A stretch of DNA of 64,000 bases from Scandinavium ludwigii_A (GTDB taxonomy: Bacteria; Pseudomonadota; Gammaproteobacteria; Enterobacterales; Enterobacteriaceae): the NCBI GenBank assembly GCA_050516505.1, contig CP191518.1:1922001-1986000 (forward strand). Reading direction: 5' to 3'. Below are positions 36,039 to 45,334 of this stretch, piece by piece. The position numbers and the translations under genes were made by a program. How positions within the stretch are numbered: the stretch's first letter is position 1; each line of letters starts with the position of its first letter. The notes under the pieces are model-generated. The model had not been told where the DNA came from and did not search any database. It saw nothing but the letters and a program-made list of their open reading frames with translations.

Positions 36039-36715
36039 TGCAATTCCTGAATATGTTCTTCTTTGACATCTACCCGTACATCGCCGGCGCGGTATTCCTG
36101 GTTGGCAGCTGGCTGCGTTACGACTACGGACAATACACCTGGCAAGCGGGCTCCAGCCAGATGCTGGACAAGAAAGGCATGAACGTGGCGTCCAACCTGT
36201 TCCACCTCGGGATCCTCGGCGTAATTGCCGGTCATGCCTTCGGGATGCTGACGCCGCACTGGATGTATGAATCGTTCCTGCCGCTGGATGTGAAACAGAA
36301 AATGGCAATGTTCGGCGGCGGTGCTGCCGGACTGATGTGCCTGGTCGGCGGTATTATGCTTCTCAAACGCCGTCTGTTTAACCCGCGTGTGCGTGCGACC
36401 ACTACCGGGGCAGATATTCTGGTGCTGTCAGTCCTGGTTATCCAGTGCGCGCTGGGCCTGCTGACCATTCCGTTCTCTGCGCAGCATATGGACGGCAGCG
36501 AAATGATGAAGCTGGTTGGCTGGGCGCAGTCGGTGGTGACCTTCCACGGTGGCGCATCTGCGTACCTGGACGGCGTCGCGTTTATTTTCCGCGTTCACCT
36601 GGTGCTGGGTATGACGTTGTTCCTGTTATTCCCGTTCTCGCGCCTGGTACATATCTGGAGCGTGCCGGTGGAATACCTGACACGCAAATACCAGATTGTT
36701 CGCGCGCGTCGCTAA
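36038..36715 (+). CDS. narI: Respiratory nitrate reductase gamma subunit (cytochrome b)
   Basis: A 225-residue membrane anchor with five helices and two haems b; it oxidises quinol at the periplasmic face. Histidines in expected ligand positions are seen in LFHLGILGVIAGHAFG (helix 2) and near the C-terminal helix (FRVHLVLGMTLFLLFPFSRLVHIW). E. coli length. It is the last gene of narGHJI; its stop codon directly abuts the stop of the convergent exporter gene, with no intervening terminator hairpin that I can see. Confidence 0.97.
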   Translation: MQFLNMFFFDIYPYIAGAVFLVGSWLRYDYGQYTWQAGSSQMLDKKGMNVASNLFHLGILGVIAGHAFGMLTPHWMYESFLPLDVKQKMAMFGGGAAGLMCLVGGIMLLKRRLFNPRVRATTTGADILVLSVLVIQCALGLLTIPFSAQHMDGSEMMKLVGWAQSVVTFHGGASAYLDGVAFIFRVHLVLGMTLFLLFPFSRLVHIWSVPVEYLTRKYQIVRARR

Positions 36716-37615
36716 CTACCGCGCTTTCTGTTCAAGGCTCTGCTGATGCGGGGCCTTTTCTTTTGTGCCCCAGCCCAGATTATTCCCCGCCGCCGCAAAC
36801 AAAATCAGTATCCCGCCAAGCCACTGTATCGCGCTCAGCGTATGACCAAATACCAGGCTATCGACCACAATCGCCACCAACGGATAAATAAAGGAGAGCG
36901 AGCCGATAATGGGCGTTGGCAACTTCTGAATCGCGCTGTAGAGCAGCTGGTACATCACCCCAGTGTGAACAATCCCGAGCGTGAGCAAAATCCCCCACGG
37001 GAAAGTGGTAGCAATCGAGGTGAAATGCGCCAGCGGGAGCAGCATCACTACCCCGGTTAACACCTGGATAAAGGCGATATGCTGCGGAGGAAGCGGGCGT
37101 AATTTCCGGGCGATGATAGCCGTCAGCGCATAGAAAAAGGCCGCACTTAACGCCAGCGTAATCCCTGCCAATAAATCGGTGTGATGCCCTCCGCGGAGTT
37201 CGCTCGATAACAACACCACGACCCCGCTAAACGCCAACAGTAGCCAGGCCCATTTCACCCGCGATACCCGCTCACCGGTCAGCATTCCCATCAACACCAG
37301 CATAAACGGCTGAGTGTTATAGACCACCGTCGACATCCCAATCGAAATCTTGTCGTAGGCCGCAAACAGAAGCAGCCAGTTGATGACCAGGGCGATACCG
37401 CCAGCCACTGCCAGCAGCCACATCGCTCGTGATAAACGGCTGAAGGGTTGCCGACTCAGAAGAATAAATGCGCCTAATGCCAGCGCGCCAATGACACAAC
37501 GCCAGAAAACGACGTCGATAACGGGCAAACCCGAGAGCAGGACAAACGCGCCGATAGAGCCAGAAATCAACATCGCCAGGCTCATGTGCCAGACGCCAAT
37601 GTTACGTTCACGCAT
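36716..37615 (-). CDS. EamA/DMT-family exporter
   Basis: A 299-residue, 10-helix drug/metabolite transporter with two EamA repeats (about residues 8-135 and 150-280; PVIDVVFWRCVIGAL, second-half PLPPQHIAFIQVLTG). Family members export amino acids, nucleobases or drugs; the substrate is unknown. Start ATG 37615 (MRERNIG) with GGAGG six bases upstream; a GTG four codons earlier lies in the ribosome site. It is divergent from an Lrp-type regulator, a pairing typical of amino-acid exporters, and is absent from this position in E. coli. Confidence 0.85.
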   Translation of the reverse strand: MRERNIGVWHMSLAMLISGSIGAFVLLSGLPVIDVVFWRCVIGALALGAFILLSRQPFSRLSRAMWLLAVAGGIALVINWLLLFAAYDKISIGMSTVVYNTQPFMLVLMGMLTGERVSRVKWAWLLLAFSGVVVLLSSELRGGHHTDLLAGITLALSAAFFYALTAIIARKLRPLPPQHIAFIQVLTGVVMLLPLAHFTSIATTFPWGILLTLGIVHTGVMYQLLYSAIQKLPTPIIGSLSFIYPLVAIVVDSLVFGHTLSAIQWLGGILILFAAAGNNLGWGTKEKAPHQQSLEQKAR

Positions 37616-37723
37616 ACAAACCTCCACATTCAGATGGACATATTGTGGGCGAGAGGCTGAATGTGTTACATACTTGTTATAAGGTAAAAGGCGGTTTTTT
37701 CTTTTTTAATTAAGGTGGATGTG

Positions 37724-38167
37724 ATGGATGTCCTTATTGATGATATCGATCGGGCAATTGTGGCGGCGCTCGCAGAGGATGCGCGCCTATCATTAAAGGT
37801 GCTGAGTGCGCGAGTGGGGCTGACGTCGCCCAGCACAGCGGAACGCTTAAAGCGATTGGAGGAGCGGGGCGTCATTCAGGGCTATGGCGCCAGAGTGAAT
37901 CTGTCAGCGCTCGGCTATACCTTGCAAGCGCTGGTACGGGTCAGACCGCTGCCGGGGCTGCTACAAAAGGTCGATAAATTTATTCAGGCGATGCCGGAAT
38001 GCATTGAAAGCGACAAGGTGACCGGGGAAGACTGCTTCGTGATGCGATTAGTCGTGAAGGATATTGCGCAACTGGACACGCTGCTCGATGGGCTGGCAGA
38101 GTTTGCGCAGTGCAATACGTCGATCGTGAAAAGCTCACCCGTGAAACGGCGTTTGCCTGTGATCTGA
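37724..38167 (+). CDS. Lrp/AsnC-family transcriptional regulator
   Basis: A 147-residue Lrp/AsnC regulator: N-terminal helix-turn-helix (about residues 4-55: IDRAIVAALAEDARLSLKVLSARVGLTSPSTAERLKRLEERG) is shown here only in outline as IVAALAEDARLS then STAERLKRLEE, followed by the RAM effector domain (about 65-140). I prefer ATG 37724 over GTG 37715 because AAGG lies eight bases before it. Divergent from the EamA exporter, which it probably controls in response to an amino acid. It lies just before the rtT repeats. Confidence 0.85.
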   Translation: MDVLIDDIDRAIVAALAEDARLSLKVLSARVGLTSPSTAERLKRLEERGVIQGYGARVNLSALGYTLQALVRVRPLPGLLQKVDKFIQAMPECIESDKVTGEDCFVMRLVVKDIAQLDTLLDGLAEFAQCNTSIVKSSPVKRRLPVI

Positions 38168-38213
38168 GTGATGAAGGTAGTGCGAGTTTGGATAATTTGG
38201 GAAATCTGGAGGA

Positions 38214-38389
38214 TGGTGGCGGGGGAAGGATTACTCGACGCTAACGCGTCTCGCCCTTCGGGTCGTTGCCTGAGGCAACGCTTTCTCGCTTCGCTCGAAT
38301 CGAACCTTGGTCGAAGCTTCTCATCCTTCCCCGTACGGAGAACAATGTGGCATCTAAGGTATTTTGGAGTGTGGTGCAAAATGAAGAGA
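38214..38389 (-). repeat. tyrT-distal 176-bp repeat, unit 2
   Basis: Second direct repeat, 176 bp, differing from unit 1 at three single bases. On the minus strand it starts after unit 1 and ends with a copy of the last 19 bases of tRNA-Tyr, including CCA. The array ends here, 46 bp after the convergent Lrp-type gene. Confidence 0.9.
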
Positions 38390-38565
38390 TGGTGGCGGGG
38401 GAAGGATTACTCGACGCTAACGCGTCTCGCCCTTCGGGTCGTTGCCTGAGGCAACGCTTTCTCGCTTCGCTGGAATCGAACCTTGGTCGAAGCTTCTCAT
38501 CCTTCCCCGAACGGAGAACAATGTGGCATCTAAGGTATTTTGGAGTGTGCTGCAAAATGAAGAGA
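38390..38565 (-). ncRNA. rttR: rtT-like RNA, tyrT-distal 176-bp repeat unit 1
   Basis: Directly downstream of the second tRNA-Tyr on the minus strand lies a 176-bp unit whose end copies the tRNA 3' terminus (AATCCTTCCCC...CCACCA). It contains two strong hairpins: GTTGCC/GGCAAC around TCA, and GACGC/GCGTC around GTTA. In E. coli the tyrT operon has similar repeats of about 178 bp, from which the rtT RNA (about 171 nt, rttR) is released during tRNA processing and linked to the stringent response. I assign this unit by position and architecture. Confidence 0.8.
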
Positions 38566-38650
38566 TGGTGGCGGGGGAAGGATTCGAACCTTCGAAGTCG
38601 ATGACGACAGATTTACAGTCTGCTCCCTTTGGCCGCTCGGGAACCCCGCC
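38566..38650 (-). tRNA. tyrV: tRNA-Tyr (GTA), distal copy
   Basis: An 85-nt class II tRNA from GGCGGGGTTCCCGAG to CCACCA, with encoded CCA. The GTA anticodon corresponds to 38614-38616 and the long variable arm is present. It is the second of two tandem copies, 37 bp after the first, and directly precedes the rtT repeats. Confidence 0.97.
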
Positions 38651-38687
38651 AGGGGTATGATGTGATGCTGGTACTGACCGAAATTCG

Positions 38688-38772
38688 TGGTGGCGGGGGA
38701 AGGATTCGAACCTTCGAAGTCGATGACGACAGATTTACAGTCTGCTCCCTTTGGCCGCTCGGGAACCCCGCC
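38688..38772 (-). tRNA. tyrT: tRNA-Tyr (GTA), promoter-proximal copy
   Basis: An 85-nt tRNA-Tyr identical to the distal copy, anticodon at 38736-38738, CCA at 38688-38690. It is first in the minus-strand operon, about 40 bp from the stable-RNA promoter. Confidence 0.97.
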
Positions 38773-38819
38773 AGGGGTGGTACTTTTACTAGCCTGCTTC
38801 CTTTTGGGAAGCGGGGCGC

Positions 38820-38847
38820 ATCATATCAAATGACGCGCCGCTGTAAA
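38820..38847 (-). promoter_or_regulatory. Stable-RNA promoter of the tyrT operon
   Basis: On the minus strand: -35 TTTACA (38842-38847), 16-bp spacer, -10 TATGAT (38820-38825), followed by a GC-rich discriminator GCGCCCCGC. This is the E. coli tyrT promoter arrangement, known for stringent (ppGpp) control and FIS activation; FIS sites are expected upstream but not identified here. Confidence 0.93.
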
Positions 38848-38924
38848 GACTTCCTTTCAGGAAAATGAATCGTTTGCGTGCTTTTTACCCATAACGTTTA
38901 AAAGCACTGCAACGGTCATTCGCC

Positions 38925-39767
<843 letters not shown>

Positions 39768-39814
39768 TGCGGGGGAAATCCTGTTGAGGTGTTTGCTGTT
39801 TCTGTGTGGCGGTC

Positions 39815-40273
39815 TTATTGACCGCAGCACTTTTTAAATTTTTTACCCGATCCGCACGGGCATGGGTCGTTGCGGCCGATTAACGGACGTGTACCATCAA
39901 TATAATACCATTGTCCATTTTCTTTTAAGAATCTTGAACGCTCAATCAGGGCGCTTGTCTTGCTATGTTCTCGAAAGCGGGCAACAAAGCTGACATAGCC
40001 TTCGTCGGCGTGTTTCCCGTTATCGGCGGCAAAAAGTGTCAGGCCAAGCCATTCCGTTCCGGCAAAACTCTTTTCGAGGTCGGCACGAAATGCTTCTGGT
40101 TCGCAGGACGAATGCCAGGTTTTCACCAGATAATCTGCGTCCTTCATCACAAAGGCGCTATAGCGCGAACGCATGAGGTGTGACGGCGTTGGTGCAAGCT
40201 CGCTGCCTGACAGATATCGCTGGCAACATAGGCTATACTCCAGAGCGCTGCCGCAGGGGCAAAGTGAATGCAT
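39815..40273 (-). CDS. ychJ: YchJ, SEC-C motif protein
   Basis: A 152-residue protein with SEC-C zinc motifs at both ends (CPCGSALEYSLCC and CPCGSGKKFKKCC) and an NTF2-like middle (YYIDGTRPLIGR). E. coli length and order. SEC-C motifs, as in SecA, bind zinc and can mediate ribosome or protein contacts; the role of YchJ is unknown. It is upstream of purU in the same direction and divergent from rssA. Confidence 0.94.
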   Translation of the reverse strand: MHSLCPCGSALEYSLCCQRYLSGSELAPTPSHLMRSRYSAFVMKDADYLVKTWHSSCEPEAFRADLEKSFAGTEWLGLTLFAADNGKHADEGYVSFVARFREHSKTSALIERSRFLKENGQWYYIDGTRPLIGRNDPCPCGSGKKFKKCCGQ

Positions 40274-40385
40274 AAATGCCTTCCCGTTGAGTCAATAAAG
40301 AAAGGCGCAACTGCGCCGGCGGCAAATATGTTAACCGAGCAGTGGCAATGTTGCTACGTTGGGAATAGGGTTCAGTACAGTCAGG

Positions 40386-41297
40386 ATGAGAAAGCTTAAG
40401 GTAGGATTAGCCCTGGGTTCGGGCGCGGCGCGAGGATGGTCACACATCGGCGTCATTAAAGCGCTGCAGAAAATGGGCATTGAGATTGATATCGTTGCAG
40501 GGTGTTCCATTGGTTCGCTGGTGGGTGCGGCCTTTGCCTGCGATCGTCTTCCGGTGCTGGAAAAGTGGGTTTGCTCTTTCAGTTCGTGGGATGTGTTACG
40601 TCTGATGGATCTCTCATGGCGGCGCGGTGGACTCCTGCGCGGCGAACGCGTGTTCAGTCATTTCCGCCAGCTTCTCCCTGTCGATACTATCGAATCCTGC
40701 GAACGTCGTTTTGCGACCGTCGCGACCAACCTCAGCACTGGACGTGAACTCTGGTTTACCGAAGGTGACCTTCATATGGCCGTCCGCGCCTCGTGCAGTA
40801 TTCCTGGATTGATGTCCCCCGTGATGCATAACGGTTACTGGCTCGTGGACGGCGCGGTGGTGAACCCTGTCCCTGTTTCGCTCACCCGTGCGTTGGGGGC
40901 GGACATCGTGATTGCGGTCGATTTGCAACACGACGCCCATTTAATGCAACAGGATCTGCTGTCGGTGAACCTTCAGCCCGATCCACAGTCTTTAGACAAT
41001 GATGAATCGCTCACCTGGCACGAACGTTTTCGCGCAAGGTTAGGGCGCATGACATCACGCCGGACGGCAATCACCCCCACGGCCATGGAGATCATGACGA
41101 CCTCTATACAGGTGCTGGAAAACCGATTAAAGCGCAATCGAATGGCGGGCGATCCGCCTGACATCCTGTTGCAACCTTTTTGCCCTCAGATATCTACGCT
41201 TGATTTCCACCGTGCGCCCGCGGCTATCGCCGCAGGTCAATTGTCGGTTGAGAAAAAGATGGACGAACTTATACCGTTAGTCCGCAGCATGGGTTAG
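40386..41297 (+). CDS. rssA: Patatin-like phospholipase RssA
   Basis: A 303-residue patatin family protein. Seen: oxyanion-hole LALGSGAARGW, nucleophile serine in AGCSIGSLVG (GxSxG) and catalytic aspartate in LVDGAVVNP. No signal peptide. It precedes rssB as in E. coli, where a link to RpoS control has been proposed but no enzymatic role is proven. I use ATG 40386 (MRKLKVGLALG); the frame opens nine codons earlier. Confidence 0.95.
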   Translation: MRKLKVGLALGSGAARGWSHIGVIKALQKMGIEIDIVAGCSIGSLVGAAFACDRLPVLEKWVCSFSSWDVLRLMDLSWRRGGLLRGERVFSHFRQLLPVDTIESCERRFATVATNLSTGRELWFTEGDLHMAVRASCSIPGLMSPVMHNGYWLVDGAVVNPVPVSLTRALGADIVIAVDLQHDAHLMQQDLLSVNLQPDPQSLDNDESLTWHERFRARLGRMTSRRTAITPTAMEIMTTSIQVLENRLKRNRMAGDPPDILLQPFCPQISTLDFHRAPAAIAAGQLSVEKKMDELIPLVRSMG

Positions 41298-41386
41298 GGC
41301 ATTTTTCGATTACTTCAGCAAAATCTGACAGGCGGTAGCATGAATAGCGTGCCACTATTTACTTATCGTCTGCCAGGGGAGATATC

Positions 41387-42400
41387 ATGACGCAGCCATT
41401 GGCGGGAAAACAGATTCTTATCGTCGAGGACGAACCCGTTTTCCGCTCACTGTTGGATTCGTGGCTTTCATCGCTGGGCGCAGAAACGGCCCTGGCTGAA
41501 GACGGTGTGGATGCCCTCGAAAAAATGGCCAGGCTCAACCCCGACCTGATGATTTGCGATATCGCGATGCCGCGAATGAACGGCCTTAAACTGGTCGAGT
41601 TCTTACGCAACAACGGTCATCAGCTTCCGATTCTGGTTATATCCGCAACGGAAAATATGGCAGACATCGCCAAAGCGCTGCGTCTCGGCGTGCAGGATGT
41701 ACTGCTCAAACCGGTCAAAGATCTCAACCGCCTGCGTGAAACCGTTTTCGCCTGCCTCTATCCCAATATGTTCAATTCCCGCGTTGAGGAAGAAGAACGT
41801 TTATTTGAGGACTGGGATGCGCTGGTGACTAATCCATCCGCTGCGGCAAAATTACTGCAGGAACTTCAACCGCCGGTGCAGCAGGTTATATCTCATTGCC
41901 GAATAAATTATCGTCAGCTGGTATCCGCCGATAATCACGGCCTGGTGCTCGATATTGCACCACTCTCAGATAAAGATCTGGCGTTTTATTGTCTCGACGT
42001 TACGCGAGCGGGTGATAATGGCGTTTTGGCCGCACTTTTGCTGCGTGCTTTATTTAACGGCTTGTTACAAGAGCAGCTTTCGCACGAAGGACAGCGTCTG
42101 CCTGAATTAGGCAGTTTGCTAAAACAGGTCAATCAATTGCTGCGTCAGGCCAATTTACCAGGACAATTCCCGTTGCTGGTTGGGTATTACCACAGCGGTA
42201 TTAAAAATCTGATCCTCGTTTCTGCCGGACTTAACGGATCGCTCAACACTGGCGAACATCAAATACAGATCAGCAACGGGGTTCCGCTGGGTACATTGGG
42301 TAATACTTATTTAAATCAAATCAGCCAGCGCTGCGAATCGTGGCAGTGCCAAATTTGGGGAGCAGGGGGACGCCTGCGCCTGATGTTGTCTGCGGAATGA
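41387..42400 (+). CDS. rssB: RpoS adaptor and response regulator RssB
   Basis: A 337-residue protein: receiver domain (1-125) with phospho-acceptor Asp58 in MICDIAMPRMNG and acidic pair VEDEP, a segmented helical linker, and a degenerate PP2C-type C-terminal domain (about 140-335). It delivers sigma S to ClpXP; phosphorylation by ArcB and others and anti-adaptors control it. The GGGGA ribosome site fits ATG 41387. It is 89 bp after rssA. Confidence 0.97.
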   Translation: MTQPLAGKQILIVEDEPVFRSLLDSWLSSLGAETALAEDGVDALEKMARLNPDLMICDIAMPRMNGLKLVEFLRNNGHQLPILVISATENMADIAKALRLGVQDVLLKPVKDLNRLRETVFACLYPNMFNSRVEEEERLFEDWDALVTNPSAAAKLLQELQPPVQQVISHCRINYRQLVSADNHGLVLDIAPLSDKDLAFYCLDVTRAGDNGVLAALLLRALFNGLLQEQLSHEGQRLPELGSLLKQVNQLLRQANLPGQFPLLVGYYHSGIKNLILVSAGLNGSLNTGEHQIQISNGVPLGTLGNTYLNQISQRCESWQCQIWGAGGRLRLMLSAE

Positions 42401-42599
42401 ACAATTAGTCTGAATCACGGGATATTGCAGTCTCCGCTTTTCAGACGGTAGTGGTACTATCAGTAGGATTTATACGTAAAAATCCTAATTCAAGGTTAAC
42501 GTGTCCTTTTCAGACCAGATTGAGCAATCGGTACTGATATACTCAACGCGTTATTAATTAACGAGCACGTTCAAAAGTTGAACAGTTCAGGAGATTTCA

Positions 42600-43508
42600 A
42601 TGGCTGCATTAAATTCGAAAGTCACTAAGGCCGTAATCCCGGTAGCGGGATTGGGTACCAGGATGTTGCCCGCCACTAAAGCGATTCCAAAGGAAATGCT
42701 GCCGCTGGTCGACAAGCCATTAATTCAGTATGTTGTCAATGAATGCATCGCGGCAGGCATTACTGAAATTGTTCTGGTTACGCATTCTTCTAAAAACTCT
42801 ATCGAAAACCATTTCGATACCAGTTTTGAACTTGAAGCCATGCTGGAAAAACGCGTTAAGCGCCAGCTGCTGGAAGAAGTGCAGTCCATTTGCCCACCGC
42901 ACGTGACCATCATGCAGGTCCGTCAGGGGCTGGCAAAAGGTCTGGGCCACGCAGTTCTGTGTGCGCATCCGGTTGTGGGCGATGAGCCTGTCGCGGTTAT
43001 TCTGCCAGACGTGATTCTTGATGAATATGAATCCGATCTGTCCCGTGACAACCTTGCCGATATGATTAAGCGTTTTGATGAAACAGGTGCCAGCCAGATC
43101 ATGGTTGAGCCGGTTGACGACGTAACCGCATACGGTGTTGTGGATTGCAAAGGTGAAGCCTTGAATCCGGGTGACAGCGTGCCAATGGTAGGTGTCGTTG
43201 AGAAACCTAAAGCCGACGTGGCGCCGTCTAACCTCGCGGTTGTAGGCCGTTACGTTCTGAGTGCAGAAATTTGGCCTCTGCTGGCGAAGACCCCTCCGGG
43301 TGCCGGGGACGAGATCCAGTTGACCGATGCTATCGATATGCTGATCGAGAAAGAAACCGTTGAAGCCTATCATATGAAAGGCAAAAGCCACGACTGCGGT
43401 AATAAACTGGGCTATATGCGTGCGTTTGTTGAATATGGCATTCGCCATAATTCACTGGGTGCGGATTTTAAAGCCTGGCTGGAAGAAACAGTGGGCGCTG
43501 GCAAGTAA
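42600..43508 (+). CDS. galU: UTP-glucose-1-phosphate uridylyltransferase
   Basis: A 302-residue nucleotidyltransferase, E. coli length, making UDP-glucose for LPS, trehalose, galactose metabolism and osmoregulated glucans. Seen: signature AGLGTRMLPATKAIPKEMLP, nucleotide contacts around PDVILDEYESD, and VEKPKADVAPSNLAVVGRY. UDP-glucose also signals to RpoS control, an interesting neighbour to rssB. AGGAG precedes the ATG. A terminator follows. Confidence 0.97.
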   Translation: MAALNSKVTKAVIPVAGLGTRMLPATKAIPKEMLPLVDKPLIQYVVNECIAAGITEIVLVTHSSKNSIENHFDTSFELEAMLEKRVKRQLLEEVQSICPPHVTIMQVRQGLAKGLGHAVLCAHPVVGDEPVAVILPDVILDEYESDLSRDNLADMIKRFDETGASQIMVEPVDDVTAYGVVDCKGEALNPGDSVPMVGVVEKPKADVAPSNLAVVGRYVLSAEIWPLLAKTPPGAGDEIQLTDAIDMLIEKETVEAYHMKGKSHDCGNKLGYMRAFVEYGIRHNSLGADFKAWLEETVGAGK

Positions 43509-43528
43509 TTTGCTCACCTGCTGTACCG

Positions 43529-43558
43529 ACCGGGGTTCTGAAAAGACCCCGGTTTTTT
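43529..43558 (+). terminator. Terminator of galU
   Basis: ACCGGGGT (43529-43536), nine-base loop, ACCCCGGT (43546-43553) and a T-run. Immediately after galU. Confidence 0.92.
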
Positions 43559-43623
43559 ATTGCCTGTTGTCAGCGTTGAGTTAAAACCAGTCAGTATTGA
43601 GAATGGTTGAGTCGATTTCAGGA

Positions 43624-43649
43624 TAAAAAAAATCCCGCAGAGCGGGATT
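43624..43649 (-). terminator. Terminator of hns
   Basis: On the minus strand AATCCCGC pairs with GCGGGATT around a three-base loop, followed by a run of eight Ts. Just after the hns stop. Confidence 0.92.
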
Positions 43650-43668
43650 TTCAAACAAACAAGAAAGA

Positions 43669-44079
43669 TTAAATCAGGAAGTCGTCCAGAGATTTACCTT
43701 GCTCATCCATTGCTTTTTTGATGATTGCCGGGGTACGACCCTGGCCGGTCCAGGTTTTAGTTTCGCCGTTTTCATCAACGTAGCTATATTTAGCCGGGCG
43801 AGCTGCACGTTTTGCTTTAGCACCAGATTTGCTTGCTGCAGCAATGCTGTTCAGCAGTTCATTTGGGTCAATGCCATCAGCAATCAGCATTTCACGGTAT
43901 TGTTGCAGTTTACGAGTACGCTCTTCAACTTCGGCAGCGGCCGCATTATCTTCTTCGCGACGTTCGTTAACAACAACTTCTAATTTTTCCAGCATTTCTT
44001 CGAGAGTTTCGAGAGTGCATTCTCTTGCCTGCGCACGAAGAGTACGGATGTTGTTCAAAATTTTAAGTGCTTCGCTCAT
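43669..44079 (-). CDS. hns: Nucleoid-structuring protein H-NS
   Basis: A 136-residue H-NS: N-terminal coiled-coil dimerisation domain (1-65), second oligomerisation helices (to about 85), a flexible Ala/Lys linker (AAASKSGAKAKRAARPAKY), and a C-terminal DNA-binding domain with the AT-hook-like TWTGQGRTP loop. It silences AT-rich genes and represses its own promoter. The protein ends at DDFLI, two residues shorter at the C-terminus than E. coli H-NS. It is monocistronic, divergent from tdk. Confidence 0.98.
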   Translation of the reverse strand: MSEALKILNNIRTLRAQARECTLETLEEMLEKLEVVVNERREEDNAAAAEVEERTRKLQQYREMLIADGIDPNELLNSIAAASKSGAKAKRAARPAKYSYVDENGETKTWTGQGRTPAIIKKAMDEQGKSLDDFLI

Positions 44080-44633
44080 TTTCGTATTCTCAAACTTATA
44101 TTGTGGGGTGGTTTGTTGAGGTAATAATAGAGCGTTAATTTCAGATGTGCAATAGGGTGGTTTGTAAGGAAGTCAAAATATCGTGTTATTTGCCGAAATT
44201 AATAATTGGATAAAGTTAAATTTGTCGCGCCAGTTCACATCCTGAATGCTTATTGCAGGGCAGCAATCATAAGAACACCCTTACAAAGTATGCCTTTTTT
44301 ACAGTTACAGCCCGGCATATATAAGAGGAACAAAAATATCAGCCTTTCGTATTACTCGCGGGCCAGGGGAAATTTCCTGGTAATCAATAGAAACTGAATC
44401 ATAACGTTACGAAAGCCCTGGAGCGCCAGGTAAGGGATTAGCTAGCTGATAACTCGGGATTATCTTAAGGTGTCATGTGAATAGTAGGCTGTTTCTGGTT
44501 CTTATTATAGATAAGAAGAACTTAATATTTTACGTGAAGTAGCAATGGATTATGCGTTGCGTGAACGCAGAAATTTGCCGGGGATATGGTACAATTCGTG
44601 CCGTTAAATCACGTGATTGAGGTGATGTTGCGA
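44080..44633. promoter_or_regulatory. hns-tdk intergenic region
   Basis: A 554-bp AT-rich gap between divergent genes. In E. coli this region holds the hns promoter with FIS, CspA and H-NS autoregulatory sites. Seen here: long A/T stretches near 44090-44220, an inverted repeat CCTGG-AGCG-CCAGG at about 44416-44430, and GAGGTG (the tdk ribosome site) at its end. A 63-codon open frame (44206-44397) lacks a ribosome site and is probably not a gene. Confidence 0.5.
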
Positions 44634-45260
44634 ATGGCACAACTTTATTTTTACTACTCTGCGATGAATGCAGGGAAGTCTACGGCTTTGTTACAATCCT
44701 CCTATAATTACCAGGAACGCGGAATGCGAACGCTGGTTTATACCGCAGAAATTGATGACAGATTCGGCGCAGGAAAAGTCAGTTCCCGCATCGGATTGTC
44801 CTCACCAGCGAAGCTCTTCAACCAGAAGACATCACTGTATGATGATATCGCAGCTGAGCACGCGCAGGAGCCGATTCACTGCGTGCTGGTGGATGAAAGC
44901 CAGTTCCTGACCCGCGAACAGGTCTACGCGCTATCAGAGGTTGTGGATGAGTTGGATATCCCGGTGCTGTGTTACGGCCTGCGCACGGATTTTCGCGGCG
45001 AGCTGTTTATCGGCAGCCAATATTTGCTGTGCTGGTCCGATAAACTTGTGGAATTAAAAACCATCTGCTTCTGTGGCCGTAAGGCGAGTATGGTGCTGCG
45101 GCTGGATCAGGAAGGGCATCCCTATAACGAAGGCGAGCAGGTGGTTATTGGCGGGAATGAACGTTACGTCTCCGTCTGTCGTAAGCATTACAAAGAAGCG
45201 CTTCTGGAAGGCTCTCTGAGCGCAATTCAGCGGCGAGTGCGAGGGAAGGTGGAGGAGTAA
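44634..45260 (+). CDS. tdk: Thymidine kinase
   Basis: A 208-residue type II thymidine kinase: P-loop SAMNAGKSTALL, catalytic VLVDESQFL region, lasso loop, and a zinc-binding cysteine set (CFCGRK; CRKHY). It phosphorylates thymidine and deoxyuridine for salvage. Start ATG 44634 (MAQLYFYYS) with GAGGTG upstream; a longer frame of 16 codons lies in the leader. It is followed by a bidirectional terminator shared with adhE. Confidence 0.96.
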   Translation: MAQLYFYYSAMNAGKSTALLQSSYNYQERGMRTLVYTAEIDDRFGAGKVSSRIGLSSPAKLFNQKTSLYDDIAAEHAQEPIHCVLVDESQFLTREQVYALSEVVDELDIPVLCYGLRTDFRGELFIGSQYLLCWSDKLVELKTICFCGRKASMVLRLDQEGHPYNEGEQVVIGGNERYVSVCRKHYKEALLEGSLSAIQRRVRGKVEE

Positions 45261-45292
45261 TCTCCCTACGCTTTACGCGCGCTACAGACATA

Positions 45293-45320
45293 AAAAAACC
45301 CGCCATCAGGCGGGTTTTTT
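45293..45320. terminator. Bidirectional terminator, tdk/adhE
   Basis: AAAAAACCCGCC-ATCA-GGCGGGTTTTTT, a symmetrical stem with T-runs on both strands, between convergent tdk and adhE. Confidence 0.93.
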
Positions 45321-45334
45321 ATTAGGCTTTCAAC

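Noticed and set aside
38214..38772. Direct repeats that might suggest a CRISPR array
   Set aside because: The units are 176 bp with no spacers and carry tRNA-Tyr 3' ends, so they are tyrT/rtT repeats.
38629..38868. ORF running through the tRNA-Tyr genes
   Set aside because: It is a translation of tRNA and promoter sequence on the opposite strand.
44206..44397. 63-codon ORF in the hns-tdk gap
   Set aside because: No ribosome site, low-complexity composition, and it sits in a regulatory region.
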